Below are positions 1 to 6,441 of a stretch of DNA of 7,116 nucleotides, one piece after another. Source of the stretch: Ruminococcus_G sp050944415 (GTDB lineage: Bacteria; Bacillota; Clostridia; Lachnospirales; Lachnospiraceae); contig JBMNRA010000093.1 in NCBI GenBank assembly GCA_050944415.1, positions 1 through 7,116 of the forward strand, written 5' to 3'. How positions within the stretch are numbered: the stretch's first letter is position 1; every line of letters begins with the position of its first letter. A program made the translations under genes and the position numbers. The notes below the pieces were generated by a model. That model worked only from the letters and a program-made list of their open reading frames with translations, was not told the origin of the DNA and did no database searches.

Positions 1-141
1 CTTCAATCCCTGGATATACAGCTAAGAAGGTAATCTGGTTTAATGCACACCTAGGAAATATATAAATGATGAAACGCAAAGGGATACTTCTATATTTTTT
101 CAACTTAAAGTATCTTGACGCTATCCAAATACATCTGCCAT
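1..141. other. Left-edge stretch without a recognisable gene
   Basis: AT-rich sequence upstream of the regulator promoter. One plus-strand frame is open from the window edge to a TAA at 61-63 (20 codons), and a minus-strand frame is open through much of the region, but neither shows a start with a ribosome binding site or a recognisable protein. I treat the stretch as intergenic, or at most the last few codons of an upstream gene. The motif ATGAAACGCAAAG at 69-81 is nearly repeated at 173-184. Confidence 0.5.
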
Positions 142-170
142 TTGTCAATTGTTGAAAAGTCCTGTATAAT
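142..170 (+). promoter_or_regulatory. Promoter of the PRD regulator gene
   Basis: TTGTCA (-35, 142-147) and a perfect TATAAT (-10, 165-170) are separated by exactly 17 bases, a good match to a housekeeping sigma-A promoter. Transcription should start near 177, giving a leader of about 30 nt before the ATG at 207. The near-repeat motif at 173-184 covers the expected start site. Confidence 0.8.
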
Positions 171-192
171 AAATGAAACGAAAGAAACTTGC

Positions 193-200
193 AAAGGAGA
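193..200 (+). promoter_or_regulatory. Ribosome binding site deciding the regulator start
   Basis: AAAGGAGA lies 6 nt before the ATG at 207. An in-frame TTG at 189 lies upstream of, and its frame reads through, this Shine-Dalgarno sequence, so 189 cannot be the true start. Confidence 0.9.
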
Positions 201-206
201 ACGTCA

Positions 207-2321
207 ATGCAGCTTACATCCCGGGCCAGAGAAATCATTGAAATTTTAACACATTTTCCTCAAAATCATCCCGTAACTGTATCTGCAGTTTCTGAGGAGC
301 TGGGCGTCAGCACCCGTTCCATCCAGCGGGAGCTGATCACGGTGGAGCGATGGCTGAGTGAAAACGGTTTCCGTTTTATTCGCAAACGCAGCGTTGGACT
401 GATGCTTGATGAACCGGAGGACAGACGTCAGAAACTTCTGGATCTTCTGCAGTCCGACGGAACAGCAAATATCCTTCTGGACGACCGCAGACAGCGCCAG
501 AGTTTTCTCTGTCATTTTCTTCTTTTTTCTGATGAACCGGTGAAATCCCTGTACCTCGCCACCAGATTGAGCATTTCTGAAAGTACTCTTCTGACCGATC
601 TGAATCAGCTCACTCCCTGGTTTGAGAAATATCAGCTGCAGCTGCATCGCCGGCAGGGACTGGGAATCTTTATTGAAGGTTCTGAGACTGCCAGAAGGCA
701 GGCGGCAGCCTCCAGCCTTTTCGACCGGATCACACGCAATCTGCAGTCTGAAACCGGCCGCAGCCTTCCTGATGCCTGGAATTTTTATCTGACTCAGGAT
801 ATCGATTCTTCCATTGTCAGCTGTGTTGAGAATGTTCTGTCAGACTGTGAAAAACAACTGAATATTCATTTGTCTGACAATGAACATCTGCGTCTTCTGA
901 TATACGTATCCCTGGCCGTTCACCGCGGGTTAAAAGGATGTTTCATCCCTGAAGAAGAAAGCATTTTTTCTCAAAAATCCATGGAACCGGAGTATGCGGT
1001 AGCCGACCACATCACAAGACTCCTGCGGCAGCAGTTCAAGCTCCCACCTGCGGCAGCCGAAACAGGTTATCTGGCTGCTTATCTTACCGGTATCCATATC
1101 TGGCCTGCTCAATCCATGGATCTTACGAGGCGCAGAGATTTTGACATTCATCAGGTGACGCTGGAAATTATCAAAAATGTGGGAGAAGCTTTACATATGG
1201 ATTTTACCGATGATACTCAGCTCTTAAAGGATCTGGAAAGCCATCTGCAGCCCGCCATCGGCCGTCTGCGCGCAGGTATTACAATTGAAAATCCTCTTCT
1301 GGAAGAATTTCAGGAAAAATACGCCGATGTCTATTGTGCCTGCGAAACAGGCACGGAAATATTAAAAGAAATGTTTGACATCGCTGAGATTTATGCCAGT
1401 GAAGTAGGTTTTATCACTATTTACTTTGTAATGGCACAAGAGAGGAAGGAAAATCAGGAACGGAAGATTTCCGCCATTCTGGTCTGCCCTTCCGGCATTG
1501 GAAGCTCCCGTCTTCTGGCTTCCAGCCTGAAGAAAGAATACCCTGACCTGGATATCCGCGGAATCATGTCTGCATTTGACATAGACTGTGAGAAGCTGGC
1601 ACAGGACAGAGTAGATCTGGTGATATCAACGATAAAACTCAATATACCCTACCGTTGTCTTCAGGTCAATCCGATTCTGACACGGCAGGATAAAATGCTG
1701 CTGACTTCCAAACTCAGTCTGCTACAGAAGAAAAAGCGCCGGAATTCTCCTGAAATTTCTGTTCCTGCACCACCTTTATCCCGAACTGAAGTAGAATATA
1801 TTTCAAAACTGGGAACTGAAATTTATCGTTTGCTGGAAGATGTACGAATTGGTCAGGCGCCTGTACTGAAAAATCGGGAAGAGGTAATATCTCATGCAGC
1901 TTCTCTTTTTGCGGAAAATGATGAAATGGAACAACACTTTTATCAAATCCTGAAAGCCAGGGATCATCTGTCCGATACTTACATCAAACCGTTTCATGCG
2001 CTTCTTCTTCACGGACGCAGCTCCCTGGCAGATCGCGCCTGCTTTGGGTATGTTCGGCTGGATCCGCCTGTCTATGACAAGACAAAGATTATACTGGGAG
2101 CCATCGTATCGTTGATTCCTGAGGGCAAAGACAGTTCGGTCTGTGCAGCCATTACCAGTGAAATTATCGGCGCTCTGCTTGAAAAGCCGGAACTCCTGGA
2201 ATCTTTAAGAAGCATGGATGACCGCTTATTTGTCAGTTTGCTTGAAAATACACTGCTGCGTTTCTATCAGGAGACTGTCAGAAATCTTCTGAAACTTCCG
2301 GCGGTTTCAAAAAAGAACTGA
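207..2321 (+). CDS. PRD-containing PTS-regulated transcriptional activator (MtlR/LicR type)
   Basis: This 704-residue protein is a predicted DNA-binding regulator whose activity is set by PTS phosphorylation. Two winged-helix regions lie at about 4-60 and 87-145, followed by PRD1 (about 195-295), PRD2 (about 302-410), a GatB-like EIIB domain (about 420-505, phospho-Cys in LVCPSGIGSSR, C427) and an EIIA-like domain (about 555-695, likely phospho-His H602 in LLLHGRSS). Length and order match Bacillus MtlR (about 694 residues). By eye, the first PRD2 His is kept (H346, SHLQPAIGRL), but the second is Tyr (Y406, EVGFITIYF), and both PRD1 positions appear to be Tyr (Y233 and Y292). The N-terminus carries HTH domains rather than an RNA-binding CAT domain, so it should act on DNA despite the BglG-antiterminator label such proteins often receive. 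It is transcribed alone and converges on ptsI. No EII genes are adjacent, so the sugar and target are unknown. Confidence 0.93.
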   Translation: MQLTSRAREIIEILTHFPQNHPVTVSAVSEELGVSTRSIQRELITVERWLSENGFRFIRKRSVGLMLDEPEDRRQKLLDLLQSDGTANILLDDRRQRQSFLCHFLLFSDEPVKSLYLATRLSISESTLLTDLNQLTPWFEKYQLQLHRRQGLGIFIEGSETARRQAAASSLFDRITRNLQSETGRSLPDAWNFYLTQDIDSSIVSCVENVLSDCEKQLNIHLSDNEHLRLLIYVSLAVHRGLKGCFIPEEESIFSQKSMEPEYAVADHITRLLRQQFKLPPAAAETGYLAAYLTGIHIWPAQSMDLTRRRDFDIHQVTLEIIKNVGEALHMDFTDDTQLLKDLESHLQPAIGRLRAGITIENPLLEEFQEKYADVYCACETGTEILKEMFDIAEIYASEVGFITIYFVMAQERKENQERKISAILVCPSGIGSSRLLASSLKKEYPDLDIRGIMSAFDIDCEKLAQDRVDLVISTIKLNIPYRCLQVNPILTRQDKMLLTSKLSLLQKKKRRNSPEISVPAPPLSRTEVEYISKLGTEIYRLLEDVRIGQAPVLKNREEVISHAASLFAENDEMEQHFYQILKARDHLSDTYIKPFHALLLHGRSSLADRACFGYVRLDPPVYDKTKIILGAIVSLIPEGKDSSVCAAITSEIIGALLEKPELLESLRSMDDRLFVSLLENTLLRFYQETVRNLLKLPAVSKKN

Positions 2322-2322
2322 A

Positions 2323-2367
2323 AAAAGCTGTTGTATCCGATGATTACCATCGTTTACAACAGCTTTT
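2323..2367. terminator. Bidirectional terminator between regulator and ptsI
   Basis: A 13-bp perfect stem (2323-2335 with 2355-2367, AAAAGCTGTTGTA and its complement) encloses a two-by-two internal loop and a further 5-bp stem, CGATG/CATCG (2338-2342 with 2348-2352), with loop ATTAC. The flanking A and T runs give U tracts on both strands. It starts just after the regulator stop codon and lies 3 bases beyond the ptsI stop, so it serves both convergent transcripts. Confidence 0.92.
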
Positions 2368-2370
2368 CCA

Positions 2371-3975
2371 TTATTTTTTATTAAGAATCTGTTCTCTTAC
2401 GTAATCGATACTTCCAGCCGACATACTGAACTCATCCAGTCCCATATCCAGAAGAAGCTCCACCGCCTTCTGATCACCTGCCATTTCACCGCACATTCCG
2501 ACCTTGATATTTTCTTTATGGCCTGCTTCAATGACGCGTCTGATCGCTTTTAAAACTGCCGGATGAAAATAATCATATCTGTTCGCAATCTTCTTATTCC
2601 CACGATCTACCGCCAGAATATACTGGGTCAGATCATTGGTTCCAATACTGAAGAAATCCGCCTCTTTCGCAAAATCATCTGCAAGAATTACACTGGCAGG
2701 CGTTTCTATCATCATACCCACTTCAATGCTTTCGTCAAAAGCCTGTCCTTTTTCTCTTAGCTCCTGTTTACATTCCTCTACAATTCCCTTAGATTCTTTC
2801 AGCTCTTCCATGGAGATAATCATAGGGAACATAATTCTCACATGTCCATAAGCGCTGGCTCTTAAAATCGCCCGAATCTGATCCTTGAACATTTCCTTCA
2901 TATCAAGAGAAATACGAATGGCTCTCCACCCCAGAAACGGATTCTCTTCTTTCTCGAATTCATAATAAGATAACTCTTTATCACCGCCGATATCCAGCGT
3001 ACGAATCGTCAGTTCCTGTGGCGAAAGTTCAGCAGCTTCTTTATAGACTTTAAACTGTTCTTCCTCTGTAGGAAAATGTGTATTCTGCATATACAGGAAT
3101 TCACTTCGGAACAGACCCACGCCATCGATATTCATAGGCAGGGCATTTCTGATATCCAGCAGATTTCCCACATTGGCGCACAGATAAATTCTCTTTCCAT
3201 CCTTTGTAACGGCCGGAGTATTTCTCAGGCTTTCCAGACGTGCTTTTTCATTTTCGTAATCTTCTTTTTCCTTTTGATATTCTTCCACTACAGCTTTATC
3301 CGGCTGTACAACAATTATGCCTTCTTCCGCATTCATGCAGATAATTTCGCCGTCAACTGCCTTTGAAAGAATCCCTTTAACTCCTACCAGCGTCGGGATT
3401 CCCATGCTTTTGGCAATAATGGAAACGTGGCTTGTCACACCGCCCTCTTCTGTAATGATACCTTTTACCAAAGCCGGATTGATCTTAACCGTATCAGAAG
3501 GATACATATCGCGTGCCACTACAATTACCGGCTCGGCGATCCCCCCCAGGTCAGGCAGCTTCACGTGTTTAAGCTCAGCCAGCAGACGTTTTCCGATATC
3601 CTTTACATCCGAAGCTCTCTCCTTCATATACTCATCATCCATGGACTCAAAAATGACGGCATACTCTTCAATGGTTTCGCTTACTGCCTGCTGCACGTTT
3701 TTCAGATCATTTTTTACTCTGTTTTCCACACCCTCCTGCAGCATAAAATCTCCTGCAATTTCCAGATGGGCAGCAAAAATCTCATTCGTCTGGGACAATT
3801 TTTCCAGGTCACTGATTACAGCTGATCTGGCCTCCGCGAACTTATCCAATTCATCCTGTACCTGCTCTTCGGAAATCTGACAAATTTCAACAGACAGATC
3901 CGGATCCAGGTATAAATACACCGGAGCGACGGCAATTCCTCGCGATGCCGTTTTTTCCACACAAATTTTTTCCAT
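2371..3975 (-). CDS. ptsI: Phosphoenolpyruvate-protein phosphotransferase (PTS Enzyme I)
   Basis: This cytoplasmic 534-residue enzyme transfers phosphate from PEP to HPr, the first step of all PTS sugar uptake. The N-terminal HPr-binding helical region (about 20-145) is followed by the phosphohistidine domain with GGVTSHVSIIAKS (active H183) and the PEP-binding barrel. Barrel motifs include GLFRSEFLYM (R290), TLDIGGDKE, MIETPASV (E424), FFSIGTNDLTQY (N447) and VGMCGEMAGD (catalytic C495). It ends soon after SMSAGSIDYVREQI, so it is some 35-40 residues shorter at the C-terminus than the roughly 570-residue Bacillus enzyme; all catalytic motifs are present. The ATG at 3975 is 2 nt after the ptsH stop and has only a weak Shine-Dalgarno (GAGGGCGG lies far upstream), suggesting translational coupling to ptsH. 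The coding strand has a run of seven G at 3541-3547, around residues 143-145. Confidence 0.98.
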   Translation of the reverse strand: MEKICVEKTASRGIAVAPVYLYLDPDLSVEICQISEEQVQDELDKFAEARSAVISDLEKLSQTNEIFAAHLEIAGDFMLQEGVENRVKNDLKNVQQAVSETIEEYAVIFESMDDEYMKERASDVKDIGKRLLAELKHVKLPDLGGIAEPVIVVARDMYPSDTVKINPALVKGIITEEGGVTSHVSIIAKSMGIPTLVGVKGILSKAVDGEIICMNAEEGIIVVQPDKAVVEEYQKEKEDYENEKARLESLRNTPAVTKDGKRIYLCANVGNLLDIRNALPMNIDGVGLFRSEFLYMQNTHFPTEEEQFKVYKEAAELSPQELTIRTLDIGGDKELSYYEFEKEENPFLGWRAIRISLDMKEMFKDQIRAILRASAYGHVRIMFPMIISMEELKESKGIVEECKQELREKGQAFDESIEVGMMIETPASVILADDFAKEADFFSIGTNDLTQYILAVDRGNKKIANRYDYFHPAVLKAIRRVIEAGHKENIKVGMCGEMAGDQKAVELLLDMGLDEFSMSAGSIDYVREQILNKK

Positions 3976-3977
3976 AC

Positions 3978-4241
3978 TTATTCGCCCAATCCGCCCTCAA
4001 GTGCTTCAATAATTGCCTTCAGCGCCTGTTCTTCATCTTCACCGCTGCACTGAACTTCAACTTCTGTTCCTTTCTTAATAGCTGCTGCCATAATGCTGAG
4101 AACACTTTTTACCTGTACCTTTTTTTCGCCTGCAAAAATATATATATCAGATTTAAACGGAGCAGCTACCTTTGCCAGCACTCCTGCCGGTCTTGCATGC
4201 AAACCTGTCGGATTCGATATTGTTACTTTCTGAGATACCAT
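3978..4241 (-). CDS. ptsH: Phosphocarrier protein HPr
   Basis: This 87-residue protein is the usual length of Gram-positive HPr. It carries phosphate from Enzyme I to EII transporters on H15, within NPTGLHARPAG (R17 and P18 also present). The second regulatory site, S46, is present in VKSVLSIM, the position phosphorylated by HPr kinase in Bacillota, where P-Ser-HPr is the CcpA co-effector. The common Bacillus context is KSIMG; here I47-M48-G49 are V-L-S. The C-terminus ends GGLGE, like Bacillus HPr (EGLGE). The ATG at 4241 has a strong GAGGAGG ribosome binding site at 4252-4258. It is the middle gene of the pgi-ptsH-ptsI block and has its own promoter. Confidence 0.98.
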   Translation of the reverse strand: MVSQKVTISNPTGLHARPAGVLAKVAAPFKSDIYIFAGEKKVQVKSVLSIMAAAIKKGTEVEVQCSGEDEEQALKAIIEALEGGLGE

Positions 4242-4251
4242 AATTTCAATT

Positions 4252-4258
4252 CCTCCTC
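4252..4258 (-). promoter_or_regulatory. Strong ribosome binding site of ptsH
   Basis: On the minus strand GAGGAGG lies 10 nt before the ATG at 4241. It is close to the ideal anti-16S complement and fits the high expression expected of HPr; ptsI downstream has no comparable site. Confidence 0.9.
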
Positions 4259-4328
4259 GTTATCTCTTTATATTTTCTAAAACTTTGCACCGGATTTTCC
4301 GCTTATCCGCCACAATACAATATAAATA

Positions 4329-4357
4329 AGAATACCATTTCTCTATTTTATTGTCAA
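4329..4357 (-). promoter_or_regulatory. Promoter of ptsHI
   Basis: On the minus strand a perfect TTGACA (-35, 4352-4357) is followed after 17 bases by TATTCT (-10, 4329-4334). Transcription should start near 4322, giving a leader of about 80 nt before ptsH. The -35 box lies only 7 bases after the pgi stop codon and no terminator separates the genes, so ptsHI can be transcribed both from here and by read-through from pgi. Confidence 0.85.
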
Positions 4358-4364
4358 TTTCTTC

Positions 4365-5714
4365 TTAGAGTCTTTTCAACAGCGCCTCTCTTTCTTTCTC
4401 GAAACCTGGTTTTCCAAGAAGAGCAAACATATTTTTTTTGTAACTCTCCACTCCAGGCTGATTAAACGGATTAACTCCCAGCAGATAGCCGCTGATGCCG
4501 CATGCAAATTCGAAGAAATAGAAAAGCTGTCCCAATGTAAAAGCATCCTGACGAGGGATATTTACTACCAGATTGGGAACATTTCCATCAGTATGTGCAA
4601 GAATTGTTCCATTCATAGCATTTTTATTAACAAAATCCATATTTTTGCCGGCCAGATAGTTCAGACCGTCCAGATCTACAGGCTCCTCGCCGATCACTAT
4701 TTCACATGGAGATTCCTCAACATTCATAACTGTTTCAAACATGATCCTGGAACCGTCCTGAATAAACTGTCCCATGGAATGAAGATCCGTCGTAAGATCA
4801 ACTGAGGCTGGGAAAATACCTTTCTGATCTTTTCCTTCGCTTTCACCAAAGAGCTGCTTCCACCATTCAGACATACTATGAAGACTTGGCTCATAATTGG
4901 CTAGAATTTCGACAGATTTACCCTTTCTGTGGAGAATGTTGCGGACAGCTGCATACTGAAGCGCATCATTTTCCTCAAAATCAGCCTCGATCGCGTGTTT
5001 TCTGCCCGCCGCAGCGCCTGCCATCAGCTGATCGATATCAATACCACTTACAGCAATTGGAAGAAGTCCCACTGCTGACAATACTGAAAAACGTCCGCCC
5101 ACATCATCCGGAACCACAAACGTTTCGTAACCTTCCTCCGATGCAAGTTTTTTCAAAGCCCCTTTCGCTTTGTCCGTTGTCGCATATATTCTGTCTGCCG
5201 CTTCTGTTTTTCCATATTTTTTCTCCAGAAGTGATTTAAACACCCGGAAAGCAATGGCTGGTTCTGTAGTCGTACCTGATTTTGAAATAACATTTACAGA
5301 AAAATCTCTGTTTCCAATGATATCAATTAAATTTTGCAAATATTTACTGCTGATGTTATTTCCGGCAAAATATACTTCCGGTGCTTTTCGCACTTCGCGG
5401 GGAAGCTGATTGTTAAACGTATGGTTAATAAATTCAATGGCAGCTCTTGCACCGAGATAGGATCCTCCGATTCCGATTACCACCAGAACCTCACTGTTGC
5501 TCTGAATTTTCTGTGCTGCTTTTTTAATCCGTTCAAATTCTTTCTTGTCATAGTCTTCCGGAAGATTAACCCAGCCTAAAAAGTCATTTCCAGCCCCGTT
5601 GCCGGACAGCAAAGTTTCTTTTGCATCTGCTACCAGCTTCGCCATGATTTTAACTTCGCCTTCATTAATAAAACCTGCAGCTTTCGAGTAATCAAATGAT
5701 ATTTTGTTTCCCAT
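4365..5714 (-). CDS. pgi: Glucose-6-phosphate isomerase
   Basis: This cytoplasmic glycolytic enzyme interconverts glucose 6-phosphate and fructose 6-phosphate. The 449-residue product has the length of the Bacillus/Geobacillus form. Visible motifs are the SIS-fold VVIGIGGSYLGARA (78-91), the phosphate-binding VISKSGTTTEP (142-152), PGI signature 1 DDVGGRFSVLSAVG (203-216, R208), LFGESEGK with the likely catalytic Glu E291, H312 in LHSMGQF, and signature 2 NPFNQPGVESYK (415-426) with catalytic K426. An in-frame ATG at 5747 would add 11 residues, but the ribosome binding site lies inside that extension, so 5714 is the start. The K426 codon sits in a run of eight A on the coding strand (4432-4439). 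It is the first gene of the pgi-ptsH-ptsI block and diverges from the CmpB-family gene. Confidence 0.98.
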   Translation of the reverse strand: MGNKISFDYSKAAGFINEGEVKIMAKLVADAKETLLSGNGAGNDFLGWVNLPEDYDKKEFERIKKAAQKIQSNSEVLVVIGIGGSYLGARAAIEFINHTFNNQLPREVRKAPEVYFAGNNISSKYLQNLIDIIGNRDFSVNVISKSGTTTEPAIAFRVFKSLLEKKYGKTEAADRIYATTDKAKGALKKLASEEGYETFVVPDDVGGRFSVLSAVGLLPIAVSGIDIDQLMAGAAAGRKHAIEADFEENDALQYAAVRNILHRKGKSVEILANYEPSLHSMSEWWKQLFGESEGKDQKGIFPASVDLTTDLHSMGQFIQDGSRIMFETVMNVEESPCEIVIGEEPVDLDGLNYLAGKNMDFVNKNAMNGTILAHTDGNVPNLVVNIPRQDAFTLGQLFYFFEFACGISGYLLGVNPFNQPGVESYKKNMFALLGKPGFEKEREALLKRL

Positions 5715-5722
5715 TTTTTCTA

Positions 5723-5730
5723 CTCCTTTT
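5723..5730 (-). promoter_or_regulatory. Ribosome binding site deciding the pgi start
   Basis: On the minus strand AAAAGGAG lies 8 nt before the ATG at 5714. The alternative in-frame ATG at 5747 lies upstream of this site and almost at the predicted transcription start, so it cannot be used efficiently. Confidence 0.88.
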
Positions 5731-5755
5731 CCTTTTTTTGCATACATATATTCTA

Positions 5756-5784
5756 ATTATATCAAATCCTATTCATTAACGCAA
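5756..5784 (-). promoter_or_regulatory. Promoter of pgi
   Basis: On the minus strand TTGCGT (-35, 5779-5784) and a perfect TATAAT (-10, 5756-5761) are separated by 17 bases. Transcription should start near 5749, giving a leader of about 35 nt before the ATG at 5714. Confidence 0.8.
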
Positions 5785-5892
5785 TTTCTATATAGATCTG
5801 CTTCTCATAAGTTTGACCAATAATTTCGAATATAATAAGCAAAATCTCTATATCCTATAGTAACATCTTTTACATGGAGGAAACCTGGCAAC

Positions 5893-6360
5893 ATGAAAAA
5901 AATACAAAATCTGATTATTAAGTATACGTCGCTTTTTGTTTTCTGCGGATTATCTTATGTAGGACTGGAACTTCTTTTTCGTCATACTTCTGATTATACC
6001 ATGTTTATCCTGGCCGGTTTATGCGGTACACTCTTTTTAAGTATTCTCAACAATTTTTACACATACGATACTGATTACGTATTTCAGGTAATAATATGCG
6101 GCACCATGTGCACATTGTCGGAATGGATCTGCGGAAAACTGGTAAACTTTGATTATCACATCTGGGATTATCGTAATCTCCCCTTTTCCAGCCCCGACGG
6201 ACAGATTAATCTTTTTTTTGCCCTTGCCTGGTATCTGATCTGCGCTTTGTTTATACCATTGCTGGATTACATTGAATGGAAAGTCTTCCATTATAAAGAG
6301 GAAATTGCTCCTTATTACGTAATATTTGGGAAAAAATATACACCCTTTGATGAAAATTGA
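5893..6360 (+). CDS. Four-helix membrane protein, ABC_trans_CmpB family (putative ABC transporter permease)
   Basis: This 155-residue integral membrane protein has four likely transmembrane segments at about 8-30, 35-55, 62-84 and 105-126, and a charged C-terminal tail. Between helices 3 and 4 it carries NFDYHIWDYRNLPF followed by GQINLFFALAW (W91, D92, Y93, G103, Q104), which I recognise as the hallmark of Pfam ABC_trans_CmpB (PF06541, 'putative ABC-transporter type IV'). The family is common in Clostridia, but the transporter label is weakly founded and there is no ATPase or binding-protein gene nearby, so substrate and role are unknown. The ATG at 5893 is preceded by TGGAGG at 5875-5880 (spacing 12 nt). 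It diverges from pgi and is followed by the 140-residue gene without a visible terminator, so read-through into it is possible. Confidence 0.85.
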   Translation: MKKIQNLIIKYTSLFVFCGLSYVGLELLFRHTSDYTMFILAGLCGTLFLSILNNFYTYDTDYVFQVIICGTMCTLSEWICGKLVNFDYHIWDYRNLPFSSPDGQINLFFALAWYLICALFIPLLDYIEWKVFHYKEEIAPYYVIFGKKYTPFDEN

Positions 6361-6369
6361 CAAAAAATA

Positions 6370-6398
6370 TTGAGATATTCCCTTCAATCTATTATAAT
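6370..6398 (+). promoter_or_regulatory. Promoter of the 140-residue gene
   Basis: TTGAGA (-35, 6370-6375) and a perfect TATAAT (-10, 6393-6398) are separated by 17 bases, all between the two genes. Transcription should start near 6405, about 37 nt before the ATG at 6442. A TTG start at 6370 for this gene is excluded, because that codon is part of the -35 box. Confidence 0.78.
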
Positions 6399-6428
6399 TT
6401 GCATTAAAGATACACTTTATTCATTACT

Positions 6429-6436
6429 GAGGGGGA
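6429..6436 (+). promoter_or_regulatory. Ribosome binding site deciding the start of the 140-residue gene
   Basis: GAGGGGGA lies 5 nt before the ATG at 6442. The open frame extends upstream to 6370, but that part overlaps the promoter and the ribosome binding site. Confidence 0.82.
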
Positions 6437-6441
6437 TTTAT

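Noticed and set aside
1..63. Tail of an upstream plus-strand gene (20 codons to a TAA at 61)
   Set aside because: Too short to identify, with no supporting similarity; a chance open frame is as likely.
69..81. Catabolite-responsive element (cre)
   Set aside because: ATGAAACG lacks the base between AA and CG that the cre consensus requires; no good cre was seen near the ptsH or pgi promoters either.
189..206. TTG start giving a 710-residue regulator
   Set aside because: The AAAGGAGA ribosome binding site lies inside this extension and is correctly spaced for the ATG at 207.
3317..3880. 187-residue plus-strand open frame opposite ptsI
   Set aside because: It is antisense to a clear Enzyme I gene, is low-complexity and Ser-rich, and has no convincing ribosome binding site; it reflects ptsI codon usage.
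5715..5747. ATG at 5747 as the pgi start
   Set aside because: The ribosome binding site lies within the extension, the codon sits at the predicted transcription start, and the 449-residue form from 5714 matches the family length.
5813..5836. TTGACC and TATAAT as a promoter for the CmpB-family gene
   Set aside because: The spacer is only 12 bases. The TATAAT at 5831-5836 may still be a -10 box, but no -35 match is found at normal spacing.
6357..6362. TTGACA overlapping the stop codon of the CmpB-family gene as a -35 box
   Set aside because: It lies 30 bases from the TATAAT at 6393, too far; TTGAGA at 6370-6375 has the correct 17-base spacing.
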